Source: Woeseiaceae bacterium
Lineage (GTDB): Bacteria > Pseudomonadota > Gammaproteobacteria > Steroidobacterales > Woeseiaceae
Direction: 5' to 3'
Assembly: GCA_028289545.1 (NCBI GenBank)
Contig: JANQPG010000026.1
Location: forward strand, 1-42,248
DNA: 42,248 bases
The position numbers and the translations under genes are program-made. The notes below the pieces were generated by a model. That model had not been told where the DNA came from. It made no database searches and was given only the letters and a program-made list of their open reading frames with translations. Positions within the stretch are counted from its first letter, which is position 1, and every line of letters starts with the position of its first letter. Shown piece by piece: positions 7,539 to 18,086 of this stretch.

Positions 7539-8483
7539 GTGAACGGCGGTGCACACATACCCGTGATGCTCGAGCCGGTCATAGCAGGGCTAAACATCAG
7601 GGAAGACGGTAACTATGTGGATGGAACGTTTGGTCGAGGGGGGCACAGCCGCGCGATTCTCGAACGCCTCGGGCGCGACGGGCGACTCGTTGCGATCGAC
7701 CGTGATCCGAGCGCCATCGACGGTGCGCCCGAAGAACTCCGGCGCGACAAACGCTTCGAGCTCGTCAGGGGAGAAATCGCAGCGCTGGAAGCGCTTCTTG
7801 AGAAGCGCGGCCTCAGCCGTGAGGTCGACGGCATCCTGTTCGATCTCGGCGTTTCGTCCCCACAGCTCGACGAGGCCGAGCGCGGTTTCAGCTTCATGCG
7901 GGACGGCCCGCTCGACATGCGTATGGACCCCGATAGAGGGGAGCCGGCCAGTCGCTGGCTGGCTCATGCAGACGAGACGACGTTGATCAGAACTCTCAAA
8001 AACTACGGCGAAGAGCGGCACGCGAGGCGAATCGCTAAAGCGATTTGCGCGGCTCGCGACGCGACGCCGATTACCCGGACTCTCGAGCTTGCCGAGATCG
8101 TCGCGCGCGCCGTGCCGAAAGACGCGAGCCGCGGCGGCAAAAAAATCCATCCCGCAACCCGCGCGTTCCAGGCGATCCGCATTGCCGTCAACGATGAGCT
8201 CGGGCAGCTCGAGGCGGCGCTGTCCGCGGCGGTCAACGTGTTGCGGGCTCGCGGGCGGCTGTGCGTCATCAGTTTCCATTCGCTGGAGGACCGAATCGTC
8301 AAACGCTTCATGCGCGATGCATCGAGATCGCCGGAACCGTATCGCGGCATGCCGGACATTCCCGAGGCTTACCGGCCCCGACTGACTTTGATCGGCCGCG
8401 CACAGACGGCGAGCGACGAAGAAATAGCCGACAACGTTCGCGCGCGCAGCGCGCGCCTTCGCATCGCGGAGCGGACAGCATGA
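7539..8483 (+). CDS. rsmH: 16S rRNA (cytosine1402-N4)-methyltransferase RsmH
   Basis: SAM-dependent enzyme that N4-methylates C1402, the same nucleotide that RsmI, also encoded here, methylates on the ribose. The SAM-binding motif DGTFGRGGHS is at 28-37, the acidic motif AIDRDP at 52-57, then FDLGVSSPQLD near 106, and SFHSLEDRIVK with PE-rich C-terminal motifs. 314 residues, typical. The start is GTG 7539, giving VNGGAHIPVML, which matches the H-x-PVML family N-terminus. The stop overlaps the ftsL ATG (ATGA). Confidence 0.97.
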   Translation: MNGGAHIPVMLEPVIAGLNIREDGNYVDGTFGRGGHSRAILERLGRDGRLVAIDRDPSAIDGAPEELRRDKRFELVRGEIAALEALLEKRGLSREVDGILFDLGVSSPQLDEAERGFSFMRDGPLDMRMDPDRGEPASRWLAHADETTLIRTLKNYGEERHARRIAKAICAARDATPITRTLELAEIVARAVPKDASRGGKKIHPATRAFQAIRIAVNDELGQLEAALSAAVNVLRARGRLCVISFHSLEDRIVKRFMRDASRSPEPYRGMPDIPEAYRPRLTLIGRAQTASDEEIADNVRARSARLRIAERTA

Positions 8484-8767
8484 AGACACTGGATAAACAG
8501 CAACCCACCGGACTGCTGATCGCGTTTGCGCTGGTTTGTGTCGTCAGCGCCGTGGCGCTCGTGTACACCAAGCACGAGGCACGCAAGCTGTTTGTCGAGC
8601 TCGAGCGCTTGAGCGACGAGCGCGACGAGCTGAATATCGAGTGGGGTCAGCTGCAGATCGAGCAGAGCACCTGGGCCACACACGCGCGGATCGAGACGTT
8701 GGCCACGGGCGAGCTTAAGCTTTCGCGCCCGGAAGCGGGCGATGTCTACGTCATCGAGCGGCAATGA
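8480..8767 (+). CDS. ftsL: Cell division protein FtsL
   Basis: A 95-residue bitopic division protein. A short cytoplasmic tail is followed by one membrane helix (about 11-30) and a periplasmic coiled coil (about 32-70) containing ELERLSDERDELNIEWGQLQIE, which pairs with FtsB and links FtsQ to FtsWI. The segment WATHARIETLA is the conserved C-terminal part involved in activating FtsWI. Position between rsmH and ftsI is diagnostic for such a poorly conserved protein. Overlaps both neighbours by four bases. Confidence 0.93.
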   Translation: MKTLDKQQPTGLLIAFALVCVVSAVALVYTKHEARKLFVELERLSDERDELNIEWGQLQIEQSTWATHARIETLATGELKLSRPEAGDVYVIERQ

Positions 8768-10497
8768 AACGCGGCGCCGAAACCAAGCAGCAGACGGCAA
8801 ATCGCTTTGCCCGGCGCAGCCTGATCATCGTCGTGTTGTTCACGACGGTTGCGGCCACGCTGGTGGCGCGCGCCGTACAGCTGCAGGTGCTCGATAAGGA
8901 CTTCCTGAATCGCGAGGGCGACACACGGCATTTGCGGGTCGAGTCCATCAATGCACATCGCGGCACGATTACCGACCGCAACGGCGAACCGCTCGCGATC
9001 AGCACGCCGGTCGACAGCATCTGGGTGCATCCCGCCACCATTGCGCCGGCCATCGAGCGCGTCAGGGAGCTTGCGGACGCGCTGGATCTCGACGCCGAGT
9101 CGCTGGCAAGGCGGATTACGCGCAGCATGGACAAGGAGTTCGTCTACGTGAAGCGCGGCATTGCGCCCGCTTCCACGCAACACGTGCTGGCGCTCGACGT
9201 GCCGGGCGTGAACGTGCAGCGCGAATACCGCCGCTACTATCCGCACGCCGAAGTCACCGGCCACCTGCTGGGATTCACCAATATCGACGATCACGGCCAG
9301 GAAGGTCTCGAGCTGGCTTACGACTACTGGCTGGCGGGCGAGCCGGGCGCAAAGCGCGTGCTCAAGGATCGCTACGGAAGGTCGGTGGAAAACGTCGCGA
9401 GCATCCGGCCGCCGAGGCACGGCAAGGATCTTGTCGCGAGCATCGATCTGCGCGTGCAATACCTCGCGTATCGCACGCTCAAGGCCGCGGTGCAGACCTA
9501 CAACGCCGAGTCCGGTTCGATTGTGGTGCTCGATGTCGAAAGCGGGGAAGTGCTGGCCATGGTCAACCAGCCGGCGTACAACCCCAACGATCGCGCGCAG
9601 CTGTATCCGGAGCGGTATCGCAACCGGGCCGTCACCGACATCTTCGAGCCGGGTTCCAGCATCAAACCGCTGATCGTTGCGGCGGCGCTCGAGAGCGGCC
9701 GATTCCGTCCAAGCAGCGTCATCGATACGGCGCCCGGGTTTGTCGAGGTCGGTGCCAAGCGTATCGAAGACAGCCGCAACCTGGGTCGCGTCAGCCTGAC
9801 GACCATACTGGCCCGTTCGAGCAACGTCGGCGTCACCAAACTGGCGATGGATCTCGAACCCGAGCAGCTCTGGCAGACCATGACGCGCTTCGGGCTCGGC
9901 GCGCTCACGAGCTCGACGTTTCCCGGTGAATCGACCGGTTCGCTGTCGCACTTCAGCTACTGGCGGCCAATCAGTCAGGCGACGCTGGCCTACGGTTACG
10001 GCGTTTCAGTCACGCCGCTGCAGCTCGCTCATGCGTACGCGGCGCTGAGCGGCGACGGCAGTATCCCGCCAGTTTCTCTGCTGGCGCAGGAACAGCCCGC
10101 CGACCCGGAACCGGCGATCAGCGCGGACACTGCCCAGGCCGTGCGGCGTATGCTCGAAGAGGTCGTGCGCCCGGGCGGTACAGGCACCAAGGCATCGGTG
10201 ACGGGTTATCGCATTGCGGGCAAAACCGGCACGGCGTGGAAGTCGAGCGCCGGCGGTTATTCCGAGGACAAGTACATCTCGATCTTCGCGGGCCTCGCGC
10301 CGGCGTCGGAGCCGGAACTCGCCGCGGTCGTCATGATCGACGAGCCGAGCGGCGAGCTGTACTACGGCAGCGATGTCGCCGCGCCGGTGTTCGCGGACGT
10401 CATGTCCGAGGCGCTGCGTCTTCTGGCCGTGCCGCCGGACGCGCTGCCGGCGAGGGATGCGGGCAGCGTGATCCAGGCCATGGCGGGTGATCGATGA
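8764..10497 (+). CDS. ftsI: Peptidoglycan D,D-transpeptidase FtsI (PBP3)
   Basis: Class B penicillin-binding protein that crosslinks septal peptidoglycan with the polymerase FtsW. A single N-terminal membrane helix (about 19-38) is followed by a pedestal domain (from RGTITDRNG) and the transpeptidase domain. Active-site motifs are intact: SxxK at S298-K301 in EPGSSIKP, SxN at S352-N354, and KTGT at 487-490. 577 residues, close to the E. coli 588. Four-base overlaps join it to ftsL and murE. Confidence 0.97.
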   Translation: MKRGAETKQQTANRFARRSLIIVVLFTTVAATLVARAVQLQVLDKDFLNREGDTRHLRVESINAHRGTITDRNGEPLAISTPVDSIWVHPATIAPAIERVRELADALDLDAESLARRITRSMDKEFVYVKRGIAPASTQHVLALDVPGVNVQREYRRYYPHAEVTGHLLGFTNIDDHGQEGLELAYDYWLAGEPGAKRVLKDRYGRSVENVASIRPPRHGKDLVASIDLRVQYLAYRTLKAAVQTYNAESGSIVVLDVESGEVLAMVNQPAYNPNDRAQLYPERYRNRAVTDIFEPGSSIKPLIVAAALESGRFRPSSVIDTAPGFVEVGAKRIEDSRNLGRVSLTTILARSSNVGVTKLAMDLEPEQLWQTMTRFGLGALTSSTFPGESTGSLSHFSYWRPISQATLAYGYGVSVTPLQLAHAYAALSGDGSIPPVSLLAQEQPADPEPAISADTAQAVRRMLEEVVRPGGTGTKASVTGYRIAGKTGTAWKSSAGGYSEDKYISIFAGLAPASEPELAAVVMIDEPSGELYYGSDVAAPVFADVMSEALRLLAVPPDALPARDAGSVIQAMAGDR

Positions 10498-12008
10498 GCA
10501 TGCCGGCCGAATCGACAAACACGGGTGTTGAGCTTAGCCGCCTGTTTCCCGGTATCGACGTGCCGGCGGTTGCCGTCACGGGCATTACCGCGGACAGCCG
10601 ATCCGTCGAACCCGGTTTCCTGTTCCTCGCGGCGGCGGGCAAAACCCATCACGGCCTCCAGTTCGCCGCCGAGGCCGTTCGCCGCGGCGCTGCTGCGGTG
10701 GCCTGGGACCCGGTCGGCGATGCGCGGCCCGCCATCGACGTGGCCGTGCCGGTGTTTGCCGTGCCCGGGCTCAGCGAAGCGCTCGGTGACGTAGCCAATC
10801 GCTACTATCACAACCCTTCCGAGGCGCTCGACGTCTACGGCGTTACGGGCACCAACGGCAAGACCACCGTTGCATGGTTCATCGCCAGCCTGTCGCAGTC
10901 GCTCGGCCGCTCCTGCGGATACGTCGGCACCCTGGGCAGCGGGCTGGGCGCGCTCGAGTCCGGTCCCGGGCTCACGACGCCCGGCGTTGTCGAGCTGCAG
11001 GGCCTCCTCGCGGGGTTTCGGGACGACGGTGTCGCCGCCGCCGCCATCGAGGTGTCGTCGCACGCGCTCGATCAGCATCGTGTCGACGGTGTGCGTTTTC
11101 GCGGTGCGCTGTTCACGAACCTGAGCCGCGACCATCTCGACTATCACGGCAGCATGCGGGCGTATGCCGATGCCAAGGCCCGCCTGTTTTTCGAACACGC
11201 GCCAGAGATCTCGATCGTCAACGTCGACGACAGTTTTGGCGCCGAGATCGCGGAGCGCGCGGGCGACACGGCGGTCACGGTATCGGTCGAGGGGCGACGC
11301 CCGGTTGCGTCGGCGCGGTATGTGCTTGTACGTACGCTCGAGGCGATCAGCGGCGGCTACGAGGTGCAGATCGAATCTTCATGGGGCGAGGGTCGCTTCG
11401 TGCTGAATGTGCCCGGGCGCTTCAATGTTGCCAATGTGCTGTTGGCGATGGCCGCGCTGCTGTCGGAAGGGTGTTCCTTTACAGAGGTCTGCGAGGCGGC
11501 CGCAGCCGTCAGCGCGCCGCCGGGACGCCTCGAGCGCGTGCCGGGCGCGGGGCACAACGCGCTGCCCGAGGTCTACGTCGACTTTGCACACACGCCGGAT
11601 GCGCTCGGCGCCGTGCTGACGGCACTCAAGCCGCATACGCGCGGCCGCCTGTTTGTCGTCTTCGGAGCCGGCGGCGACCGCGATCCCGGCAAGCGCCCGG
11701 AGATGGGTCGGGTGGCCGGGCAACTGGCGGATGTCGCGGTATTGACGAGTGACAACCCGCGAAGCGAAGAGCCCGCGGCCATACTCGCGGACATCCAGAG
11801 CGGTTTTTCCGCCGGGGCCGCTCCCGTCGTGATCGAGGACCGCGCCGCCGCCATCGGCTGGGCCGTGCGGAGCGCGCGTCGCGGCGACGTCGTGCTGATT
11901 GCCGGTAAGGGCCACGAAAACTATCAGCATGTTGGCGATGAGCGGCGACCGTTTTCGGATCAACTTGTCGCGGCGCGCTGTCTCGCCGCGCCCGGGGCCG
12001 CATCGTGA
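10494..12008 (+). CDS. murE: UDP-MurNAc-L-Ala-D-Glu:meso-diaminopimelate ligase MurE
   Basis: Cytoplasmic ATP-dependent amide ligase adding the third stem-peptide residue. N-terminal UDP-binding domain (TADSRSVEPGFLF), ATP-binding P-loop GTNGKTT at 119-125, VSSHALDQHRV, HLDYHG, and the C-terminal domain with the DNPR motif at 420-423. DNPR is the known determinant for meso-diaminopimelate rather than lysine, so the organism makes the usual Gram-negative DAP peptidoglycan. 504 residues. ATGA overlap with ftsI and GTGA overlap with murF. Confidence 0.97.
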   Translation: MSMPAESTNTGVELSRLFPGIDVPAVAVTGITADSRSVEPGFLFLAAAGKTHHGLQFAAEAVRRGAAAVAWDPVGDARPAIDVAVPVFAVPGLSEALGDVANRYYHNPSEALDVYGVTGTNGKTTVAWFIASLSQSLGRSCGYVGTLGSGLGALESGPGLTTPGVVELQGLLAGFRDDGVAAAAIEVSSHALDQHRVDGVRFRGALFTNLSRDHLDYHGSMRAYADAKARLFFEHAPEISIVNVDDSFGAEIAERAGDTAVTVSVEGRRPVASARYVLVRTLEAISGGYEVQIESSWGEGRFVLNVPGRFNVANVLLAMAALLSEGCSFTEVCEAAAAVSAPPGRLERVPGAGHNALPEVYVDFAHTPDALGAVLTALKPHTRGRLFVVFGAGGDRDPGKRPEMGRVAGQLADVAVLTSDNPRSEEPAAILADIQSGFSAGAAPVVIEDRAAAIGWAVRSARRGDVVLIAGKGHENYQHVGDERRPFSDQLVAARCLAAPGAAS

Positions 12009-13369
12009 ACGCGACGCTCCGGTTCGCGGCGGACGCCATGGGCGGCGCGTTCGAGGGTGCTGATCTGCCGTATGAAGGCGTATGCACCGATACCCGTTCG
12101 CTGTCTGCGGGCGACCTGTTCGTTGCGCTGAAAGGTCCCAACTTCGATGGTGCGGACTACCTGGACGCCGCAGCGCGCCTGGGCGCCGCGGCGGCGGTGG
12201 TCACTCGGAGGAAAGACACCGATCTGCCGCAGATTGTCGTTGCCGACACCTACGAGGCGCTCGGCAGACTCGGTTCCGCGTGGCGCGATGCGTTCGAACT
12301 CGAGGTTGTGGGTCTGACCGGCAGCAACGGCAAAACGACGCTCAAGGAACTCATTAGCGGCATATTGAGTCGTGTGGGTTCGACCTTGGCGACCGAAGGT
12401 AACTTCAACAATCACATCGGCGTGCCGCTCATGCTCAGCCGAATCCGCCCCGAGCATCGTTTTGCCGTGATCGAGATGGGCGCAAATCATGCGGGCGAGA
12501 TCGCGTACCTGACGTCGCTCGTCAAGCCCAACATTGTGGCACTGACCAACGCCGGTCCCGCGCATCTCGAGGGCTTCGGCTCGATCAAAGGAGTCTCGCG
12601 CGCCAAGGGGGAAATTCTTTCGGGCAGCCCGCGGCCGCGCGTCGCCGTGCTCAACGCGGACGATCAGTATTTCGACTACTGGTGCGGCCTGGCGAGCGAC
12701 ATCGAGGTGCTGAGTTTTGGTTTGAACCCGGCGGCCAAGGTCACGGCGCGCCGTATCGAACTCGCCGCCGACGGTTCCGACTTCGAACTCGTCACGCCGG
12801 GCGGAACCGTCGACGTCCGGCTCGGACTGACCGGCGAGCACAACGTCCGCAACGCCTGCGCGGCGGCGGCCGTTGCGCTTGGCCTGGGTGTGGACGTTGA
12901 GGACATCGCCGCCGGACTTGGTTCGGTGGACGCCGTCGGCGGCCGGCTGGCGGCCGTCGAAGGCCGCAACGGCCTGCGGCTGTTCGACGACAGCTACAAC
13001 GCCAACCCGTCGAGCGTCGTGGCGGCGGCTGCATTCCTTGCATCGCTCGAGGGCCCGCACTGTTTTGTGCTCGGCGACATGGGTGAGCTGGGAGCCGACG
13101 AGGCGGAGATCCATGCACGCTGCGGCCGCGACATTCGCGCCGCCGGCGTCGACACGCTGTATACGCTCGGTGAGCTGTCGCGGCACGCCGCGAGCGGATT
13201 CGGTAGCGGAGCCCAGAGCTTCGATACGCTCGATGCGCTCGTGGCGGCTCTCGACGAACGCTTGATCGCCGGCACGGCTGTACTCGTCAAGGGCTCGCGG
13301 TTCATGGCCATGGAGCGGGTTGTTGCGGCGCTCACGGCCGACGCGCCGGCCGCGGCCAGGGTGAGCTGA
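12005..13369 (+). CDS. murF: UDP-MurNAc-tripeptide:D-Ala-D-Ala ligase MurF
   Basis: Last cytoplasmic Mur ligase; it joins D-Ala-D-Ala, supplied by DdlB encoded downstream, to the tripeptide. P-loop GSNGKTT at 106-112, [10 protein letters not shown], the [10 protein letters not shown] block, and [10 protein letters not shown], the MurF C-domain signature. 454 residues. Start is the GTG at 12005 within the murE stop, giving [14 protein letters not shown], which fits family N-termini. One base separates its stop from mraY. Confidence 0.97.
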   Translation: MNATLRFAADAMGGAFEGADLPYEGVCTDTRSLSAGDLFVALKGPNFDGADYLDAAARLGAAAAVVTRRKDTDLPQIVVADTYEALGRLGSAWRDAFELEVVGLTGSNGKTTLKELISGILSRVGSTLATEGNFNNHIGVPLMLSRIRPEHRFAVIEMGANHAGEIAYLTSLVKPNIVALTNAGPAHLEGFGSIKGVSRAKGEILSGSPRPRVAVLNADDQYFDYWCGLASDIEVLSFGLNPAAKVTARRIELAADGSDFELVTPGGTVDVRLGLTGEHNVRNACAAAAVALGLGVDVEDIAAGLGSVDAVGGRLAAVEGRNGLRLFDDSYNANPSSVVAAAAFLASLEGPHCFVLGDMGELGADEAEIHARCGRDIRAAGVDTLYTLGELSRHAASGFGSGAQSFDTLDALVAALDERLIAGTAVLVKGSRFMAMERVVAALTADAPAAARVS

Positions 13370-13370
13370 C

Positions 13371-14453
13371 ATGCTGCTGTATCTCACCAACTACCTGGCG
13401 CAGTTCGAGTCCGGTTTCAACGTCTTCAACTACCTGACGATGCGCGCGATCCTCGGTGCCCTCACCGCGCTGGTGCTGTCGTTTGTGATCGGGCCGCGGA
13501 TGATTGCGCGGCTCAGCGTCAACCAGGTGGGCCAGCCCGTGCGCGAGAACGGCCCGGTCACGCACCTGCCGAAAGCCGGTACGCCCACCATGGGTGGCGC
13601 GCTGATACTGACGGCCATTGCGATCAGCACGCTCTTGTGGGCCGATCTCGAAAACCACTTTGTCTGGATAGTCCTGCTCGTAACGCTGGCGTTCGGCGTC
13701 ATCGGCTATGTGGACGACTACAAAAAACTCGTATTGCAGAATCCGGCCGGGATTTCTGCGAAACAGAAGTTCTTCTGGCAGTCTGCGGCGGCACTGGCCG
13801 CTGCGCTTGCTTTGTACGTTACGGCGACGGATGCGACGCAGAACTCGCTGCTCATCCCGTATTTCAAAGATCTTGCGATCTATCTAGGTGTATTCCAGAT
13901 CGTCGTAACGTACTTTTTTATTGTCGGCTTCTCGAACGCGGTCAACCTGACCGACGGGCTCGATGGCCTTGCAATCATGCCGACCGTACTCGTCGGCGGC
14001 GCGCTGGGCGTGTTCGCCTATGTGACGGGCAACGTCAACTTTTCCGGTTACCTCGGTATTCCCTACGTTGCCGGCACCGGCGAAATACTCGTGTTCTGCG
14101 CCACCCTGGCGGGGGCGGGGCTCGGCTTTCTCTGGTTCAACACCTATCCGGCTCAGGTGTTCATGGGCGACATTGGTGCGCTGGCGCTCGGCGCCGCGCT
14201 GGGCGTCGTTGCAGTTGTCGTCAGGCAGGAACTTGTGCTGGCCATCATGGGGGGCGTGTTTGTTATCGAAACGCTGTCGGTCATGATCCAGGTGGCGTCT
14301 TACAAGCTGACCGGCAAGCGCGTGTTCCGGATGGCGCCGCTGCACCACCACTTCGAGCTGAAGGGTTGGGCGGAGCCGAAGGTCATCGTCCGCTTCTGGA
14401 TCATCACCGTCGTGCTCGTGCTGGTCGGGCTCGCGAGCCTCAAGATCCGATGA
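13371..14453 (+). CDS. mraY: Phospho-N-acetylmuramoyl-pentapeptide transferase MraY
   Basis: Integral membrane enzyme that transfers phospho-MurNAc-pentapeptide to undecaprenyl phosphate, making lipid I. About ten membrane helices over 360 residues. Catalytic Asp motifs are DDYKK (from D115) and NLTDGLDG (192-199), and the substrate-binding histidine cluster HHHFE is at 325-329. TPTMGG lies near residue 70. All landmark residues are present. Overlaps murD by four bases. Confidence 0.98.
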   Translation: MLLYLTNYLAQFESGFNVFNYLTMRAILGALTALVLSFVIGPRMIARLSVNQVGQPVRENGPVTHLPKAGTPTMGGALILTAIAISTLLWADLENHFVWIVLLVTLAFGVIGYVDDYKKLVLQNPAGISAKQKFFWQSAAALAAALALYVTATDATQNSLLIPYFKDLAIYLGVFQIVVTYFFIVGFSNAVNLTDGLDGLAIMPTVLVGGALGVFAYVTGNVNFSGYLGIPYVAGTGEILVFCATLAGAGLGFLWFNTYPAQVFMGDIGALALGAALGVVAVVVRQELVLAIMGGVFVIETLSVMIQVASYKLTGKRVFRMAPLHHHFELKGWAEPKVIVRFWIITVVLVLVGLASLKIR

Positions 14454-15787
14454 GCAGGGTCCAATCCACAGCGGCCGTGAACCTGGTTGCCGGACTCGGC
14501 AAGACCGGCCTGTCGATCGCGCGCCACCTCAAAGGCACCGAAGCGGACGTAATCTTCTTCGATAGCCGCACGGAGCCTCCGGGCCTGGACGCGCTTCGCG
14601 GTTTGTGGCCGGACGCAAAACTGCTGCTTGGCAGCGCCGGCCTGCCCGAAGGGGTCGATCGCGTCATCGCCTCTCCCGGCATTGAGGAACATCATCCGCT
14701 GATTCGCGAGGCCCGCGGCGCCGGCATCGAGGTCGTCTCGGACATCGAGTTGTTTGCCGCCGAGGCCGAAGCGCCGTTTGTCGCAATTACCGGCACGAAC
14801 GGCAAAAGCACGGTGACGACACTGGTGTACTACATGTGCGTCGCGGACGGCCGCAAGGTCCTGGCCGGAGGCAACCTTGGCGAGCCCGCGCTCGATCTGC
14901 TGAAGGCGGGCAAACCCGACGTGTACGTACTCGAGTTGTCGAGCTTCCAGCTCAAGCGTACGCATCATCTGCCCGCCAGCGTGTCCGTGTTGCTGAACAT
15001 CTCGCCGGATCATCTGGATTGGCACGGCAGCTTCGAGGACTACGAGGCCTCGAAGTACCGGATATTTGCCGAAGCCGAGGCCGCTGTTGTCAACCGCGCC
15101 GATCCGCGAGCGGCGGCCGCGGTTCGGCACGTCTCTCGTGTCGTGAGCTTTGGGCTGGACGAGCCCCGTGACGGCCACTTCGGCATTCGGATCGACGAGG
15201 GCCGTCGGTACCTGGCGTACGGAGAAACCCTGCTGCTTGCGGTCGACGAGATGGCGCTTTACGGCCTGCACAACCAGGCGAACGCGCTGTCCGCGCTGGC
15301 AGCCGGCGAGCTTCTGGGTATCAGGCACAACGCCATGCTGGAAGTGTTGATCGAGTTTCCGGGTCTCTCGCACCGCATGCAGTTTGTGGCCAGGCGACAC
15401 GGCGTCGACTACGTCAACGATTCGAAGGCGACCAACGTGGCGGCCGCCGTTGCCGCCGTGCGCTCCGTCGAGAATCGGGTTGTGCTGATTGCCGGCGGTG
15501 ACGGCAAAGGCGGAAATTTCGACGAGTTCGCCACCGCAATCGGCGACAAGCTTGCCGCCGCCGTGTTGATTGGCAAAGACGCCGACGCCATTGCGGCCGC
15601 GCTCAACGGCCGTGCGCCGGTACGACGTGCCGGCAACATGGATGCGGCGGTTGCCGAAGCTTCCGATCTGGCCGAGAGCGGTGAAACCGTGCTGCTTGCG
15701 CCGGCCTGCGCGAGCCTCGATCAATACGCCAACTACGGCGCACGAGGCGACGCTTTCATCGACGCGGTTCGGGAGCTGCCGGCATGA
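14450..15787 (+). CDS. murD: UDP-MurNAc-L-alanine:D-glutamate ligase MurD
   Basis: Mur ligase adding D-Glu, the second residue of the stem peptide. N-terminal Rossmann-like UDP domain with [12 protein letters not shown]-loop GTNGKST at 115-121, [18 protein letters not shown], and C-terminal NDSKATN with [12 protein letters not shown]. 445 residues, normal length. Start ATG 14450 overlaps the mraY stop and the MurD stop overlaps ftsW. Confidence 0.97.
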   Translation: MSRVQSTAAVNLVAGLGKTGLSIARHLKGTEADVIFFDSRTEPPGLDALRGLWPDAKLLLGSAGLPEGVDRVIASPGIEEHHPLIREARGAGIEVVSDIELFAAEAEAPFVAITGTNGKSTVTTLVYYMCVADGRKVLAGGNLGEPALDLLKAGKPDVYVLELSSFQLKRTHHLPASVSVLLNISPDHLDWHGSFEDYEASKYRIFAEAEAAVVNRADPRAAAAVRHVSRVVSFGLDEPRDGHFGIRIDEGRRYLAYGETLLLAVDEMALYGLHNQANALSALAAGELLGIRHNAMLEVLIEFPGLSHRMQFVARRHGVDYVNDSKATNVAAAVAAVRSVENRVVLIAGGDGKGGNFDEFATAIGDKLAAAVLIGKDADAIAAALNGRAPVRRAGNMDAAVAEASDLAESGETVLLAPACASLDQYANYGARGDAFIDAVRELPA

Positions 15788-16986
15788 GCGTCAAGAACAT
15801 GACGATGCCGTTCCCGGCAAGGTTGCGCGAGCCTCTGAAGATCGATGCGGTCCTCATGAGCCTCTGCATGACCTTGCTGCTCGGCGGGCTGGTTGTACTG
15901 ACGTCGGCCTCGATAGCCATATCCGATCGCGGCAGCGGCGACCCGTTCTTCTATCTCGAGCGGCAGGTCGTCGCGGCCGTTATTGGCGTGGTTGCCGGCG
16001 GCGTGTGCCTGTTCATACCCATGAGCGTATGGCGCTCGCTCGGGCCGCTCATGTTGTTTGCCGGTCTCATGCTGTTGTTTCTCGTGCTGGTGCCGGGTAT
16101 TGGTTACGAGGTTAACGGCAGCCGGCGCTGGATCCGCTTAGGCGTCATGAACCTGCAGGTCTCGGAACCGGCCAGGCTGTGTTTCATCGTGTATCTCGCG
16201 GGTTACCTGGTCCGCCGCGCCAAGTCCGTTCGTGAGGAGTTCCTGGGCTTTTTGCGGCCCATGCTGCTGCTGTCGGTTGCCTGTGTCGCACTGCTCGCGG
16301 AGCCGGATTTTGGTGCTGCGGTTGTGCTGCTGGCGACCGCGTTGATCATGCTGTTCGTGGCGGGAGCGCGGTTCCGCGATTTCCTCGTGTTTTCCGGCCT
16401 GGCGGTTATCACAATGGCGGCGCTGGCCGTGTCGTCTCCGTACCGCATGCGGCGCCTGACGGGTTTTCTCGATCCCTGGGCTGATCCCTACGACTCCGGC
16501 TTTCAGCTTGTGCAGTCTCTGATTGCCATCGGCCGCGGCGAATGGTTCGGGGTCGGGCTCGGCAACAGTGTGCAGAAGCTGTTCTATCTGCCCGACGCGC
16601 ACACCGATTTTGTGTTTGCGGTGCTGGCAGAGGAGTTCGGTCTGCTCGGGTCAATGATTGTGATCGGCCTGTTCTTCGCGTTGCTGTGGCGCATTCTTAC
16701 GATCGCCAGGCGTGCCGTTTCGGCCGAGCGCTACTTCGAGGCGTACCTTGCCGTGGGAATCGGCAGCTGGCTCGGCATCCAGGCGTTCATCAACCTCGGG
16801 GTGAACATGGGGCTGTTGCCGACCAAGGGACTGACCTTGCCGCTGGTCAGCTACGGCCGCAGCAGCATGATCATCACGATGATTGCGCTCGCGCTGCTGT
16901 TCCGGATTCATCACGAACTCTCCGTCGACAGCACGCCCGTGAATCGCAAGCGGAGCAAGAAAAAGCAGCGGAGGCGGGGATCATGA
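15784..16986 (+). CDS. ftsW: Septal peptidoglycan glycosyltransferase FtsW
   Basis: SEDS-family polymerase that assembles lipid II into glycan strands at the septum in complex with FtsI. Ten predicted membrane helices over 400 residues. Landmarks are NGSRRWIRLG, the EPDFGAA segment containing the catalytic-type Asp of SEDS proteins, QSLIAIGRGEWFGVGLGNS, and the C-terminal LPLVSYGRSS. The polybasic tail (RKRSKKKQRRR) is cytoplasmic. Only one SEDS gene is in the window. Overlaps murD and murG by four bases each. Confidence 0.96.
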   Translation: MSVKNMTMPFPARLREPLKIDAVLMSLCMTLLLGGLVVLTSASIAISDRGSGDPFFYLERQVVAAVIGVVAGGVCLFIPMSVWRSLGPLMLFAGLMLLFLVLVPGIGYEVNGSRRWIRLGVMNLQVSEPARLCFIVYLAGYLVRRAKSVREEFLGFLRPMLLLSVACVALLAEPDFGAAVVLLATALIMLFVAGARFRDFLVFSGLAVITMAALAVSSPYRMRRLTGFLDPWADPYDSGFQLVQSLIAIGRGEWFGVGLGNSVQKLFYLPDAHTDFVFAVLAEEFGLLGSMIVIGLFFALLWRILTIARRAVSAERYFEAYLAVGIGSWLGIQAFINLGVNMGLLPTKGLTLPLVSYGRSSMIITMIALALLFRIHHELSVDSTPVNRKRSKKKQRRRGS

Positions 16987-18086
16987 CGGCTGACACGATC
17001 ATGCCTCGTCCGATAATGATCATGGCCGGCGGCACCGGGGGGCACGTGTATCCGGCCCTGGCGGTAGCGAATGCGCTGCGCGCGGCGGAACAGCCGGTCT
17101 TCTGGCTTGGCACCGAGCGCGGACTCGAAGCCCGGGTCGTGCCCGAACACGGCATCGAGATCGAATGGGTCAGTGTTGCCGGTCTGCGCGGAAAGGGCGT
17201 GCTTGCGCTCGTAGTCGCGCCGCTGAAACTCCTCTGGGCGCTCGGGCAATCCCTGAGCGTGATCGTCCGCCGCCGCCCCGCTGCCGTGCTGGGCATGGGT
17301 GGCTTCGCAAGCGGCCCGGGCGGGCTTGCTGCGTGGCTGACCCGCCGCCCGCTCGTTATCCACGAGCAAAACGCGGCGGCCGGACTCACCAACCGACTTC
17401 TGGCGCGTCTTGCCCGGGTTGTGCTGCAAGCCTTCCCGGGCAGTTTTTCCGCGCCGCGAAACACGATAACCGTGGGCAACCCGGTGCGCCCGGAAATTGC
17501 GGCGGTACCGCCGCCCGCCGGGCGCTATCGCGACCGGCAGGGGCCGCTGCGGCTGCTCGTGCTCGGCGGCAGTCAGGGTGCGCTGGCACTGAACAAAAAG
17601 GTGCCTCGGGCGCTGGCCCGGCTGCCCGCCGAAAGCCGGCCGATCGTGCGTCATCAGTGTGGAGAGCGAACCGAGGCTGTGGCCAGAGCGGCCTACGCCG
17701 AGGCGGACGTCGACGCGGATGTCGTGGCCTACATCGAGGACATGGCCGAGGCTTACGCGTGGGCGGACATTGTGCTTTGCCGCGCCGGAGCGCTGACCGT
17801 CGCCGAGATCTGCGCCGTGGGTCTGCCCGCGGTATACGTGCCTTACCCGGCGGCCGTGGACGATCATCAGACGGCCAACGCGAAGCTGGCGAGCGAACGC
17901 GGCGCCGCGGTCATTCTTCAGGAGCGTGATCTCGACGAGCAAAGCCTCGCCGCGTTGCTCGAGGCGCAGCTCGAGAGCCGCGACGTTCTGGCGGATCGTG
18001 CGGCACGCGCACGCGAGCTGGCAAACCCGGAGGCGCTGGACCTGATCGCGCGCTATTGCCTTGAGGCAGCGGGGGTGCGCGCATGA
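16983..18086 (+). CDS. murG: UDP-GlcNAc:lipid I N-acetylglucosaminyltransferase MurG
   Basis: Peripheral membrane GT-B glycosyltransferase that converts lipid I to lipid II. N-terminal GGTGGH at 16-21, [12 protein letters not shown], the second glycine-rich loop [10 protein letters not shown], and the C-terminal donor-binding stretch [19 protein letters not shown] with [14 protein letters not shown]. 367 residues, typical. The ATG at 16983 inside the ftsW stop leaves a short N-terminal extension before the first motif. It overlaps murC by four bases. Confidence 0.97.
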   Translation: MTADTIMPRPIMIMAGGTGGHVYPALAVANALRAAEQPVFWLGTERGLEARVVPEHGIEIEWVSVAGLRGKGVLALVVAPLKLLWALGQSLSVIVRRRPAAVLGMGGFASGPGGLAAWLTRRPLVIHEQNAAAGLTNRLLARLARVVLQAFPGSFSAPRNTITVGNPVRPEIAAVPPPAGRYRDRQGPLRLLVLGGSQGALALNKKVPRALARLPAESRPIVRHQCGERTEAVARAAYAEADVDADVVAYIEDMAEAYAWADIVLCRAGALTVAEICAVGLPAVYVPYPAAVDDHQTANAKLASERGAAVILQERDLDEQSLAALLEAQLESRDVLADRAARARELANPEALDLIARYCLEAAGVRA